NCBI RefSeq assembly: GCF_036850765.1
Contig: NC_089493.1
Coordinates: forward strand, 13,455,632-13,519,631
Direction: 5' to 3'
Source of the DNA: Saccopteryx bilineata
Taxonomy: Eukaryota > Chordata > Mammalia > Chiroptera > Emballonuridae
DNA length: 64,000 nt
Under the pieces are notes generated by a model. It did not search any database. It saw only the letters and a program-made list of their open reading frames with translations, and had not been told where the DNA came from. The position numbers were made by a program, and so were the translations under genes. Below, piece by piece: positions 48,201-60,200 of the stretch (position 1 is its first letter; every line of letters begins with the position of its first letter).

Positions 48201-51200
48201 CTTGGCGTCCAGGGCCCACACCGGGACCCTCGGGCTGTGGCTCTCCGGAGGCTGTGCTCTTCCTGGCCTGCGAGGCAGCCCCTGAGGCTCAGGCCGGATA
48301 ATCCTGCGGCTCCTGGCCCACGTGTGCCCCTTGGAAGCCTGGTCTTCAGAAGTTTCTTACAAAAGCTCTCATTGAGCAGGTTGTTGGCTCTCTTTTAAAG
48401 TCCTTATTGTTGGTTGATAACATGAGCGAGCACTTTCCTGTTCCTTGCTGAGTTCACATTCTGTTCCACGTGGAGTTGTTGATTGCTGTTGAGCTGGTCA
48501 CCACACACTGCCGACCTAATGTGGCAATGTATGGGCAGGAGGCCCTAACACGTGGACATTTGTATTCCTCGGGCACCTGCCACCCCGCGTTTACTCTAAG
48601 TGTTTATTGAGCCCCTCCTAGGTGTTGGGCACTGTGCCGGGTGTTAGGAACAGCTAGTTGAGATGTGGCCATGTCCTCAAGACCTCCGTCTGTCCTGTGA
48701 AACCTTGGATCCCCTCCCCCTGATCTTGAGAGCAACAGGACTCCCGGTGTTTGTTGGGGGCCTGGCACTGTCACTGCTGCTGCGGGCCTGGCCTCCCCGG
48801 GCCAGCGCTGATGAACGCTCTGCTTCTGCCCTTCTCCGGGACCTTGGCCAGTCTTTGTAACCCAGCTTGAAACTGTCATCCCCTCACTTTTTGCCATATT
48901 CTAGGTCTGGCCGCCTGGGTGTGAATCCCACACAGCAGGGAGAGTCTGGGCCCGCAGTGGAGGCCGCCTCCCACAGTGATCAGTTTTCTGATATGGGGTG
49001 TGTCATATATCTACCTCAGGGACCGATGGCGGGCAGGATTTCGAGAATCAAAGCCCCTCTTAGCCAGTCAGCGCCCATTTTCCCCAGTAACTCAGCGGTT
49101 TTATACAAGGTCGGCTAGCCAAGCTCCATGTTTTATATCCTAACAGGTGGAGTTCTTTGAGCCCTTTTGGGACAGTGGAGAGCCCCGGGCCGGGGAGAAG
49201 GGGGCCCGAGGCTGGAGGGCCTGGATGCACCAGCAGGAGCGGGGCGGCTGGGTGGTCATCAGCCCAGGTAAGGCACCTCGGCGTGTGTGCGCGCTTTCCT
49301 TCTGGAATCTGTTTTCACGTCTACATAATTGTTTGTTTACATGTGTGAGCCATTTATCAGTAGCTTAAGAACACTGTACAAACACCAAAATGTCTAGAGT
49401 ACATTAAGTTGTCCTGGGAGACTAGATGGCTTTTCCCCATCAGAGCCTTTGAAGCTGTCGCTGCCCCCCCCCCCCCCCCCCCCCGTTCCCATTCTCATGA
49501 GAGTCTGAGGCTTTTTCCCCCCTTGATAGAAAATATTTTATTTTTTCTCTCTTCGGCCGCTCCTGAAGAGCTAACCTTGTTACTAACCCCATCTGCTGTC
49601 GTGTGGGTTTAAGACAATTCTTTTGTTTTCTTGGCCATGTCTAGATCCTTTGAAAAACACTTGCCTTTTAAGGTATGCTATACAATAGTTATTAGCTAGC
49701 GTTTATATAGCTGGCCCTCCAGATGCCCCCGAGCCCCTCCCAGACTCCCCTCGAAAGCAGCGCTGTCCGACAGAAGTGGAGTTCAGGCGTGTGCAGAGCC
49801 TCACGTGTCCTGTAGCCCCACTGAACAGGCTGAAAGAAAACAGGTAGAATTAATTTTGATAATGTGTTTTGTTTAACCTTGTATAACAAAATAGTAAGAA
49901 AGTTATGAGGTAGATTGCTGTTCCTTTTTTATATGTGCTCTTGGAAATCTGCTGTGTGTTTTCCATTTACAGAACATCTCGTTCAGGGCAGCCACTTCCG
50001 AGGGCTCGACAGCCCATGCTGATGGCTGCCGCGCTGGCCCCACAGCCCTTAGCCACTCGGACGGCTCCGCTCGCCCGGTCTCGGGGGGAGAGGGAGGCGG
50101 GCGGTGCGTGGGCCCACCAGCCTCTTCTCCCACGTGTCCCCCTCTGGGCCTTAGTTTCTTCCTCTGAGCAATGAGAGCTGAGGGCTCGCTGGGATCTGTG
50201 GGCAGTGCAGGGCTCGGGCAGGTGGCACGCCTGCCACCACAGAGGCTGGGCCCTCCAGGTGTTTGAGGTAACCTTGCTCTGCGCAGTGCCAGCAGCTGGT
50301 GGACACGCCTCCCTTGGGCTGTGGAAGCCTCAGCCGTGTCGACTTCCCTGTGAGAGTTCTTTCCCACGAATAACTGGAGCCATTGCTCAGGCTGACCGGT
50401 GGTCTCCCCTGGAGAACCAGAGCCCACAGGGGCAGTAGCAGAAGTGAGCATCGCACGTTAGCTGCTGCGTCTGCGGCCACACGGAGGACCAGAACAACAA
50501 AGGTCTATCTGGTAGTGCCTCTTCTTTCTCTGAGCGCCTCAGCGGGGCTCCGTGTGTTAAGTTGTGTCTTTGTTTTTGTCAGTGAGTGTATCTCTTACAG
50601 GGCATGGAGTTTACATTCTGCAGTTTCCCCAGTCTGTGTTCTGTGAGGATATGGAGTTCTCATGGCACTGCCAGGGACTGAGAGAACATTAGTTCTCTGG
50701 TGAGAGTCCAAGTGTCCAATTGTCACTCATAATCCAATGTGAAGTTAGTGTTCTCTGTACAGTAATGCAAGGGTCCAAACCTGGATTTTTAATATTAAGT
50801 TAGGGATGTGTGTTGGTGCATATGTACCCTGCAAGCTTTTCAGACATTCCCGTCTTAGAGAATCTTTCTGCATTTCATTTCTTTCTTCTGAACTTGGAGG
50901 GTGTCTTCCACGATGCCAGGTCTGAACAAAGACAGCAGGTTCCTTGTTTCCAGAGGACTAGTTGCTAACTTTTTGTTCTTGTTCTGAAGTCTGTCCTTCC
51001 TGACAAGGCTGGCGTTTAGAGAGTCGTTGGGATTCTTCGTGCATTCTGAGGTGTTTCTATATAACGTAGCAGTTCAGTTTTCCTCGTGCCATCACTGCGA
51101 GGCTGTAGTTATTACATAGGTACTTGTTCAAAACCTGTGACCTGTTAACTTCCTAGTGTAATAAATTCAGGCATCTAGGTCTGACGTGACTCACTGGGGT

Positions 51201-54200
51201 AATCTCTCTAATGGTAAATGTTTTCCAGCATGATTAAAGGGTCACTTTAAATGTAGATTGTTAGAAGATGATCTATAATTAAATTTTGAGAAATTCAGAA
51301 GAGTGTTGAGTTAGAATATTGGGTTTAAAATGCTAATACACATATGACTTATTTAAATGCTTTGGGTGTTTTGTTATTTGTTTATTTGGGACACTTAGAT
51401 ACTCACAGGAAGTGGAAGAGGACACACAGTCATCCCCCTCCTGCCCCCCCCCCCCCCGGCAGCACTGCAGGACAGTGTCCCCGCCAGGGAGTGGCCCTGG
51501 TTCAGTCTGCAGCGTTCAGGTTGCACTGGCCTCACACGCACTCACTGTGTACAGTTCTGAGCAGTGTGTTGCGCGCATGGCTCTGTGGCCACCGTGTCGC
51601 CACCATGAGGCTCCCTCGCGCCATGCCTTTTAGCCACGCGCACCCACACCCTGGCAGCCACTGACCTGCCCTCTGTCTCCACGCATGTTCTGCAAATGGG
51701 ATGTCATGCAACTTTTTTAAAGCAATTTTTTATTGTAAAACGTAGCTAAAACATGTCATCTGAGCCATTCTTTGTGCGCAGGTCAGTGGTATTGACCGCG
51801 TTCCCTCTCGCGCCTGTCCTCACTTCTGTCCGTCTCCTCCGTGTTTCCGTCTTCCGCACTGAAAGTGCGCCCGCTAGGTTCTCGCTCCCTCTCTTCCCCC
51901 TCCCCGCCCGGAGAGCCACCACGCGGTCTCTGTCTCTCCGAGTTCGCTACCTGGGACCTCAGAAGTGGAATTGTACGATGACTGTTTTGTGACTGGCTTA
52001 TTTCACTTGGAATGGCGTCTTCAAGGTGCAGCCATGTTGTAGCACGTGTCAGAATTTCCTTCCATTTTAGGACTGAGTAACACTATGCTCTCTGTAGCCA
52101 TCACGTTGTGTCTGTCCATCACCTGTGGATGGACACCTGAGCTGTTGCACCTGTGGGTGGTTGTGAGAAACGCTGCTGTGAGCGTGGGTGGACAGACACC
52201 CGTCTGAGAGCCTGCGCGTGTTCTTGTGGCCGCAGACGCGGGGGGGGGGGGGGGCTAGGCCACGTCCTGGGCTGGCTCCTCGGGGAAGTGCTGTGTTCTG
52301 CACGGCGCCTTGCCATTGACATCCCCACCACCAGTGCGCGGGGGCTCCGGCCTCCCCATGTCCTGGCCAACGCTGGTGCGCTGTGTGACTTCAGGATGGG
52401 CTTTTCTCACTTAGCGTAGTAGAGAGTCATCCGCCTGGCTGCATGCCCCGAGAGTCGGTTCCTGTTTATGGCTTAGTGGGTCCCACGGCCTGGCCGCCCG
52501 CAGTTTGTGTCGTTGCCAGTTGTCGGCTGGTGCGAGGGAAGTTGCTGTGGGCATCAGCGCGCAGGCCTCTGTGTGAGCACAGGCTCCTCTCTCTGGCGTC
52601 GGCCCCAGGAGCGCAGGGCGAGGGCTCAGGTGAGTGCGTGGGTAGGGCTAGAAGAGACTTGCCAACCTTTTTCGAGTGGCTGTGCCATTTTACGTACCCT
52701 GTTTGTTTTTAAATGTGCGATTTAACAGATGACAGACTTTTCTCCTCTTGCATTCTGCATTTCAGAGTTTGGAAACAAAGTGAAATAAAGTATATCACTA
52801 AAGGATCAAGTATCAATAAAGGGTATCTTGAATTGACTTTTTATTTTTTAAGACATGAACATAGGTCATAATCATAAGGCCATGGCTAAAAATTCTGATG
52901 GCTTAAAATCTAAACCAGTGTTGTCATTAAATGTCATTTAGTGTTCTAGAATTGTGTTGTCCAATAGTAGCCACTGCCCACCTGTGGCTATTTTAATGAA
53001 AATTAATAAAAATGAAATAAAGTGAAGAACTCATTTCTTCTGGCAGCTACTTTCAGGTGCCCGCGCGTGCTGTGTGGCTGATGGCAGCCCTGCGGGCAGC
53101 ACAGGTGCAGACACTCCCTCACCGCAGACGGCTCTGCTGCTCTAGAGCGTGTGTCCCTCCCGCTTTAACTGGTGTTGATAGCACTGAAAATCATTTGATC
53201 TCATCAGGTGACCTTCCGGCTTTTCCTGGGAACATGATTGTTATGATCGGAGAGTCCCTAAACGCCACCGCGGGCCCCGGAGGCTGGGCCCGGCCAGGTC
53301 CCACCCCCTGTGGCGTCCCAGGCGCCCCCACATGGCTGGCATACAGGCTACTGGGTGTCGTGGAGGTTTCGTTTGCCGGTTAGGTGAGCGGGACGTTCTG
53401 TTCTTGTCTAGATGAGGAGGAGGATGACCTGGAAGACGATGAGCAGGAGATCCGAGAGAAGACGCTGCCCAGGTGGCAGGTCTGGCTCGCTGCAGAGCGG
53501 TCCCGGGACCGGAGGCACTGGCGGCCGTGGCGCCCGGATAAGACCCGGAAGCAAACCGAGGAGGACTGCGAGGACCCGGAGAGACAGGCGAGTTCCCCGC
53601 AGGAGGGCGCCGGCCGGGGCCTCGCTTCTCCCACTCTCCCTGGGTTTTGGGGACCCAAAAGAAGGTGGTCTGAGCACTTGCCTAGCTCAGGAGATGCCAG
53701 CCCGGCTGCTGGTCCTCGATGAAACTTCCCTCCTCCCGACAACCAGGATGGAATGGCATTGGCTGCTGGGGACATGGGAGCTCAGAGGCCCCAGCCGGCA
53801 GCTCCAGCCCCTGCGTAGGAGGTGGGCTCGCATGGTCACCCCTCCGGTGACTGTCTTCCAGGTCAGGCACTTACTGTTCCACACAGAAGCTGGAGGGCTC
53901 AGGGTTTAAAACATGGAGCCAGGGAGGGTCTTAGGTTCTTCGACTGTGTCCACTCCCCACCCTGCTCCTGCACCTTCAGACATGTGGCAGGGAGGGTTGA
54001 CTCCAGAACACCCGAGGGACGGGACATGGAGGCCACATGGGGCCAGTGGCACACTGCTCGTGTTGCCGGAGAAGGAGCTAGCGGTTACCGCCTCCTGCGC
54101 TCCAGGCCGTCGGCTTCTGTCAGTCACCTCACTGTTGCTGCCTGACTGGTACCTGCTCCTCTGTCTAGGGGCCCGCAGCTCCAGAAGTCTTATATTAAAA

Positions 54201-57200
54201 TAAAGGAAAAGATTCTGTTTTGCTACCTGGAATTGACCCAGTTTCACAAAGATACCAACTAGATTGCTTGGCATGCAACATGCTGTCAGTAATGGGAGGT
54301 TTGTACGGTCGGGACGCTTGTTAGCGTTGGCATGGGGTGCTGTCACCCTCCCTACGTGTACGTACCTGCAGGGTAGAGGTGTTCGCCTGTTTTCTTCGCT
54401 ACTGGATCCCAGTGCGAGGGGGTGGGCACTGTCTGGGACTCCCTTTCCTGGGAGTGGTCAGGGAGGACCGGGGTCTCTGGTGTTGACAGTGTGCGTCACC
54501 TTTCTAGAAGTCGGTCCCCAGGGCTCAGAATCTTGGTAGTTTCCTGAGGCTCATTTCTGGAGTAAACGACTGCTGTAAGCCATTGCTTGTCACTTAGCTT
54601 TTTCTCCGTTTGAAGCCTGGAGAGGATTTCTGACTGATGGTTTTGATTAGGTGAATCCTAGGTCATCCCTCTTTGCTGAGAGCCACCGGACCCATCAGAT
54701 AAACAGGACTTGAGACAGAGTAGTGTCCCTGGTCCTACATTTTAGTCCTCACCTGGAATCAGCCGCAGACACTCAGGCAGTATTAGGCTCTTATAATTGT
54801 TCTTCACGTTGCCCATTGCTCCTCAGCTTCCCAACCTACCTGGCTGCTGTTGATCTAGTTCTGAGCATTTTTTTTTTTCATTTCCTGAAACAACGTTGTA
54901 CAAAGAAACCACAAAATAATAAAGTTCTATCTTAAAAATTAAAAAAAAATTTACACTGGTAACTACAAAGCAATTGTGTTTATTTTCAGAAGTATATATG
55001 ATTCTAGGTTTTCTATGAATCGACAGTTGACTTTGAAAACGTTTGGCTTCCGCCAGCGCGCGGACCTCCCTCCTTCCCAGAACGCCCAGGAGGCGCGAGA
55101 GTCCTGATGGCATCCCGGGCTCCCAGCACTTAGCCCACACCTCTCCCGGTCGCCTTGGGAGGCCAGCACTTAGCCCGCACCTCTCCCGGTCGCTTTGGGA
55201 GGCCAGCACTTAGCCCGCACCTCTCCCGGTCGCCTTGGGAGGCCAGCACTTAGCCCGCACCTCTCCCGGTCGCTTTGGGAGGCCTCTGGGCTCCCAGCAC
55301 TTAGCCCGCACCTCCCCCGGTCGCCTTGGGAGGCCTCTAGCTTTTTTTGCACAACGTGCAGAAAACCCAGTTCCTGTCTGTTTAAAATTGTAAAATGTTG
55401 AACCATTACACATTCACATAAAAAGAACTGTGGGGAAAATCGTGAGGGGTTTCTTGTCTGTTGCAATAAGTACACGGAGCCCCTGGACGGTCACTTCGCG
55501 TTGTTTTCATTGCAGGTGCTGTTTGACGATGTTGGACAGTCTCTAATCCGACTTTCCAGCCCAGCTCTCCAGTTCCAGCTGGTTGCGGCCTTCCTGCAGT
55601 TCCTGGGGGTGCCTTCCGGCTTCAGCCCCCCAGCCTCCTGCCTCTATCTGGCCATGGACGAGAACAGCATCTTCGATAACGGACTTTATGACGAGAAGCC
55701 GTTGACTTTCCTCAACCTCTCATTTTCCGGCGTCAGCTGTGTTGGCCGCATGGACCCGTTTGGCTGCCGGCGCTGGACGAGGGGTCACGGCCGAGAGGGC
55801 GAGGAGTTCATCTGCAACATCTTCCACCTGGCGATGCCTTTGTTTTCGGGCAGGGAGAGGTCCCAGCTGTGCTCCTCCTGGTTACGGTACGAGACCGCAA
55901 AGGTAACCGCAGCACCTGCTCCCCTGCGTGGGGACTTCCTTTATGTGTCCGGTTTATAAATGGAATCGAGGCTCTTGGTGTTCTTCAGGGTCCTGGGCCA
56001 TCGCCCCTCCTTCTTTGGGGACCAAAGAGGCACCTGGTGTGTGGCTGCCCCTTCCAATGTGCCACAGTGACAAAGGAAAACAGGAGCGACCGGAGCTGTT
56101 TGTTGTGTTACCACATGCCTGTGATTCTATGAGCTATTTAGGCGTAAGCAGGGTGAGCGGATTTAGGGGCTTATTAGAATAGATAAAGTAAGCCGCTTAC
56201 CTGATCTGTTTATCTGTGTATCTGCTAGAAACTCATCTAGGATCGACTCTCCTGCCCTCTGCTGCCCACAAATTAGTATCAGAATTTTTTTATAATAGTT
56301 TGAAATTTTAAGTTTAAATTTTTTTTATTATCCCATTGATTTGAGGGAGAGAGAGAGAAGCATCATTTTGCTGTTCACTGAGTGGTTCAGTTTAGTTGTG
56401 CCCTCATTGACTACTCCCGCGTGCCCTGCCTGGGGATCGAACCTGCGACCTCCGTGCACTGGAATGACACTTTATCCACTGAGCCCCCAGCCAGGGCTAG
56501 TACCGAATGTTAACACACAAAGTTCTGTTGCTTTAACTGCAAATTGTACACACCAGAGTGTATTATTAAAATAGTGTCTGATAAAAGTGGGTGGCTGCCT
56601 CTCTTTGGAGAACATTATTGAGAATATTTAAATATTTATAGAGGCTCCAGTTGGAAACCTGGGTATGTTCATTTTGGGGTTCCTGTGGCCTCAGTAAAAT
56701 CCTGACTTGTTTCCCGACTCAGAGAGCTAAGTGTCTACCAAACGTGGTGAAGGAGGGAGGTTTTGAGGCCATGTGGCTTTCTCAGGCTGGCTCTGCCGCG
56801 GGAGTGCTCTCAGGTGAGCGCTCGGAGTCACTCTTCCCTTTCTCCTCTAGGTCGTTTGGTGTCTGCACACTAAAAACAAGAAGAGATTAAAGTCACGAGG
56901 AAAGAACTGCAAAAAACTAGCCAAGAATCTCCTTAAGGAGCCAGAAAACTGCAACAACTTTTGCCTCTGGAAACAGTATGCACATCTGGAGTGGTTGCTT
57001 GGCAACACAGAGGACGCCAGAAAAGTTTTTGATACGGCACTCAGCATGGCAGGGAGCAGAGAACTGAAGGACTGTGAAGTCTGTGAGCTCAGTCTGCTCT
57101 ACGCGGAGCTGGAGCTGGAGCTGGAGCCGGAGCTGAGAGGGGCGGCCACGGCCCGCGCTCTTCACATACTGACCCGGCTGGCTGAGCACAGTCCCTATGG

Positions 57201-60200
57201 GCCCTACGCCGCGCAGGTCCCGGCCGTTCACGTTCTGAAAGCCCGGAAGGCCTACGAACACGCGCTGCAGGACTGTTTGGGTGAGAGCTGTGTCTCCGCT
57301 CCAGCTGCCGCCGATTCCCTGCACCGCCTGGTGAGCGTGGTTAAATGCTTTATGCTCTTCCAGTATCTGACCGTAGGGATCGATGCCTCTGTGCGGATAT
57401 ACGAGCAGGTATTTGCGAAACTGAAGGGCTCCGTTTCCCCAGACGGCCCAGGCCTGGAGGGCAGTGCCAGCGCCCAGAGCGTGAGCGGTGCTCTTGAGGC
57501 CGTCACACTGATGCACACGAGCCTGCTCAGGTTCCACATGCGAGTCGGTGTCTACCCCCTGGCTCCTCTGCGACAGGCGCTCTCGGAGGCTTTGAAGTTG
57601 TATCCGAGCAACCAGGTTCTCTGGAGGTCCTATGTGCAGATTCAGAGCAAGTCCCACAGTGCCAGCAAGACCAGAAGATTCTTTGATGCCATCACCAGGT
57701 CTGCGACACCCTTGGAGCCTTGGCTGTTTGCAGTTGAAGCTGAGAAAATGAGGAAGAGACTGGTGGAAACGGTTCAGAGGTAATTACAGATCGTCTTGTT
57801 CATGTGTCCTCAGGCTTTATGGACTGCCTGCCGTGCTCCCCCACCGGGTAAGCCCCAGGAATAGCAGGTGACACGGGCCAGCACTGGCCCCGTGCGGGTG
57901 TGTCAGATGTATAGAACAGCACATTGGAGGAGGAGGAAGAGACAGCAAGGAGCAGCGTCCTGCCCTAGAGGCGTCTGTGGCTGTCTTTCCACGGCGTGCT
58001 CTTTGGGATCCTGAACGTCGCGTATGGTGCATGGGTGGTGACTGTCAGGCCTTCAGGAATCTGAGAAGCTGTGGGAAAAACATAATGGGTAAGCGCACAG
58101 GCTGGGTGTAGCGCTCTGGGTTTAAATCCCAGCTGTGTGACCTTGGACAAGTCACTACACCTCTGATAGGTTTCCGAGAAGCAAGGCTTTGGTGTGTGAC
58201 CCCTGGGCAGGTTCAGTGTGGTGTAGAAACCCCAGACCTCTGGACACCGCCTTCCCCCGGCCTCAGAGGAGAGTCGGCACACCTGTGCCCCACACCCAGT
58301 GCCCGCAGACCTGAGGGACAGCCCCGTTGTCGCCGGTGTTCGTCATCACTAAGGCGTCTCTGCCTCCTGTGGTGTCGGTGCGGGAACTTGTCTCGGAGTC
58401 ACAGGAGCCTTTGTCTTGCAGGGTAGATGGCAGAGAGGTCTACGCCACAATCCCCGAGACCGGCTTGACGCACCGCATCAGAGCTCTGTTTGAAAACGCG
58501 ATCCGGAGTGACCACGGCAGCCAGTGCCCCTTACTGTGGAGAATGTATCTGAATTTTTTGGTAAAAAAATACTTAGTTTTGTTTTTATGCAGAACTAACT
58601 ATTTCTTCCTTCATGAGTGAAGTAAAGGTGTCCAGTAGCCACCCCGGGGAAGCTGGAGGCACGTCCTTCTCCCTCGCACCTTCCTGGCCGTGGATCATGT
58701 CGGGTCTCCCGGGACTCGGAAGGGGCTGCAAGGGCAGTTGCACTTGGTTCTCATAGAATGACAGAAGTAGCTGCCAGGCGTTGGGTGTGGCACAACTTCA
58801 TGTGCGTTTCTCTGCATTGACTTCATTGAATTGACAACTTGGAAATGGTCTAAAAGCTTTTATTTGAAAGAGACTGAAATTCTTAGTCATTCTGCTCATG
58901 AGAATCTCCAGGTCTTGATCTGTTTGTTAGTAAAAGATAAGGTTCTGTCTAGGATGTGGTTTTTAAAATAGACATTTCCAAAGCAACTTTGTTTTCACTT
59001 AAAAGTACATAGTGATTGAATATGGTGAGAACCATTTAATTTTGTTCGTGTTCACATGCAGGCTGGGAACGGCTCTGCCTTTGGGTCAGGGCCCGGCACT
59101 GGGATGGGCCCCAGTTACTCTGACACCGCGGCCACACTGCGGACTTCCTTAGAAACAGTCTCCCAGGCCACTGGAGTGCTGTGTCAGCTCAAGGCTCTAA
59201 GCCCTCTCCAGGTGACCTCCAGTCAAGACTGCATCTTGCAGAAGTCTGACACGGGGATGGTGTCTCCTGGTGGCCAGAGCACGCTCTCATTTGAAGCTCG
59301 CCAGCTTGGGCACCTGCATTTGCTGGCTTCCGGGATCATCTGCGAATTTCATAGACAATTGAGAAATTGCAGTTGCACAATCTTTCTTTTTTCAGAAATG
59401 AGGGGAAGAAGTCAAGTTTAGTCAGTCTCCTAGGAGAAGCCATGGAGGTTTTTGATGTGCAAAGGAAGGACAGTCCATGCTGGCGCCAGGGGTAGAAATT
59501 CAGAGGTCTGGCCTCAGAGCGGCCACACTCACGCAAGGCATGGACATGGGGGGCCCCAGCCACGAGGGTGGCTCCGTGGGGCGGGCACTTGGAGGAGGTG
59601 GGGAAGGCCTGAAGCGAGGTTACCGCAGAAGGTGGCCCAGCCCAAGGCTACAGGCTTGGTGCCTGCAGGAGTTAACCTGGAAAACCAGAGATGGGGGTGA
59701 GGCTGCCGGTGGTGGGCAGCGCCCTGAGACATAGACTGGAGTCTGGGTGCGTGTTCGGGGTTCCTGGGAAGGCGGTCAGCAGCCCCCCCCCGTGCCATGC
59801 TGGGCGCCAAGCACCCGCCACCTGGCAGAGACCCGGAGTCCCCTCGAAGGTTCTGTGGGACAGGTCTGGAGGAGGTGGGTGGCTGTGCAGTCCAGAAACG
59901 GATGTCAGCCTGGCCCGTGCCCACTCACAGCTGCAGACACGGTCGGCTGAGGGCTGCCAGTGGGCAGTGTGTGCGTGGAGGAGTGCCGAGATCCTTCCTG
60001 GGATGTGGGCCAGGCCCCGGCTCCCACGTGGGCATGAGAGGAGAGTGCGTGTCTGCGGGGACTAAGGGTCCCACCCCCAGAGAGACCGCCTGCTGGTAGC
60101 TGCACACTCCGACTGAGGCCCCTGTCCGGGGCCCACGGCCAGTGTCACCCGTCAGCAGCCCTGGGTCTCTCTTCTCTGAGATTTCAGGAAGTGACCGGTG

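Larger units (their letters stand above)
46056..49146 (+). other. NRDE2: NRDE2 intron 7
   Basis: A 3.1 kb GT-AG intron. It starts with the pyrimidine minisatellite, has a 20-bp G-rich minisatellite at 47682-47765, and is otherwise without recognised features apart from a MIR/L2 trace near 48600-48660. Confidence 0.9.
49268..53411 (+). other. NRDE2: NRDE2 intron 8
   Basis: A 4.1 kb GT-AG intron with homopolymers (C at 49466-49483 and 51449-51458, G at 52241-52254), two hAT-Charlie fossils and an antisense L1. No SINE copy was recognised here. Confidence 0.85.

Noticed and set aside
53380..53775. Long antisense frame over NRDE2 exon 9
   Set aside because: It reads opposite the conserved exon and includes the acidic-linker codons reversed (SSSSS runs).
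56917..57657. A 246-codon frame on the - strand opposite NRDE2 exon 11
   Set aside because: An antisense shadow of the exon, with no independent support.
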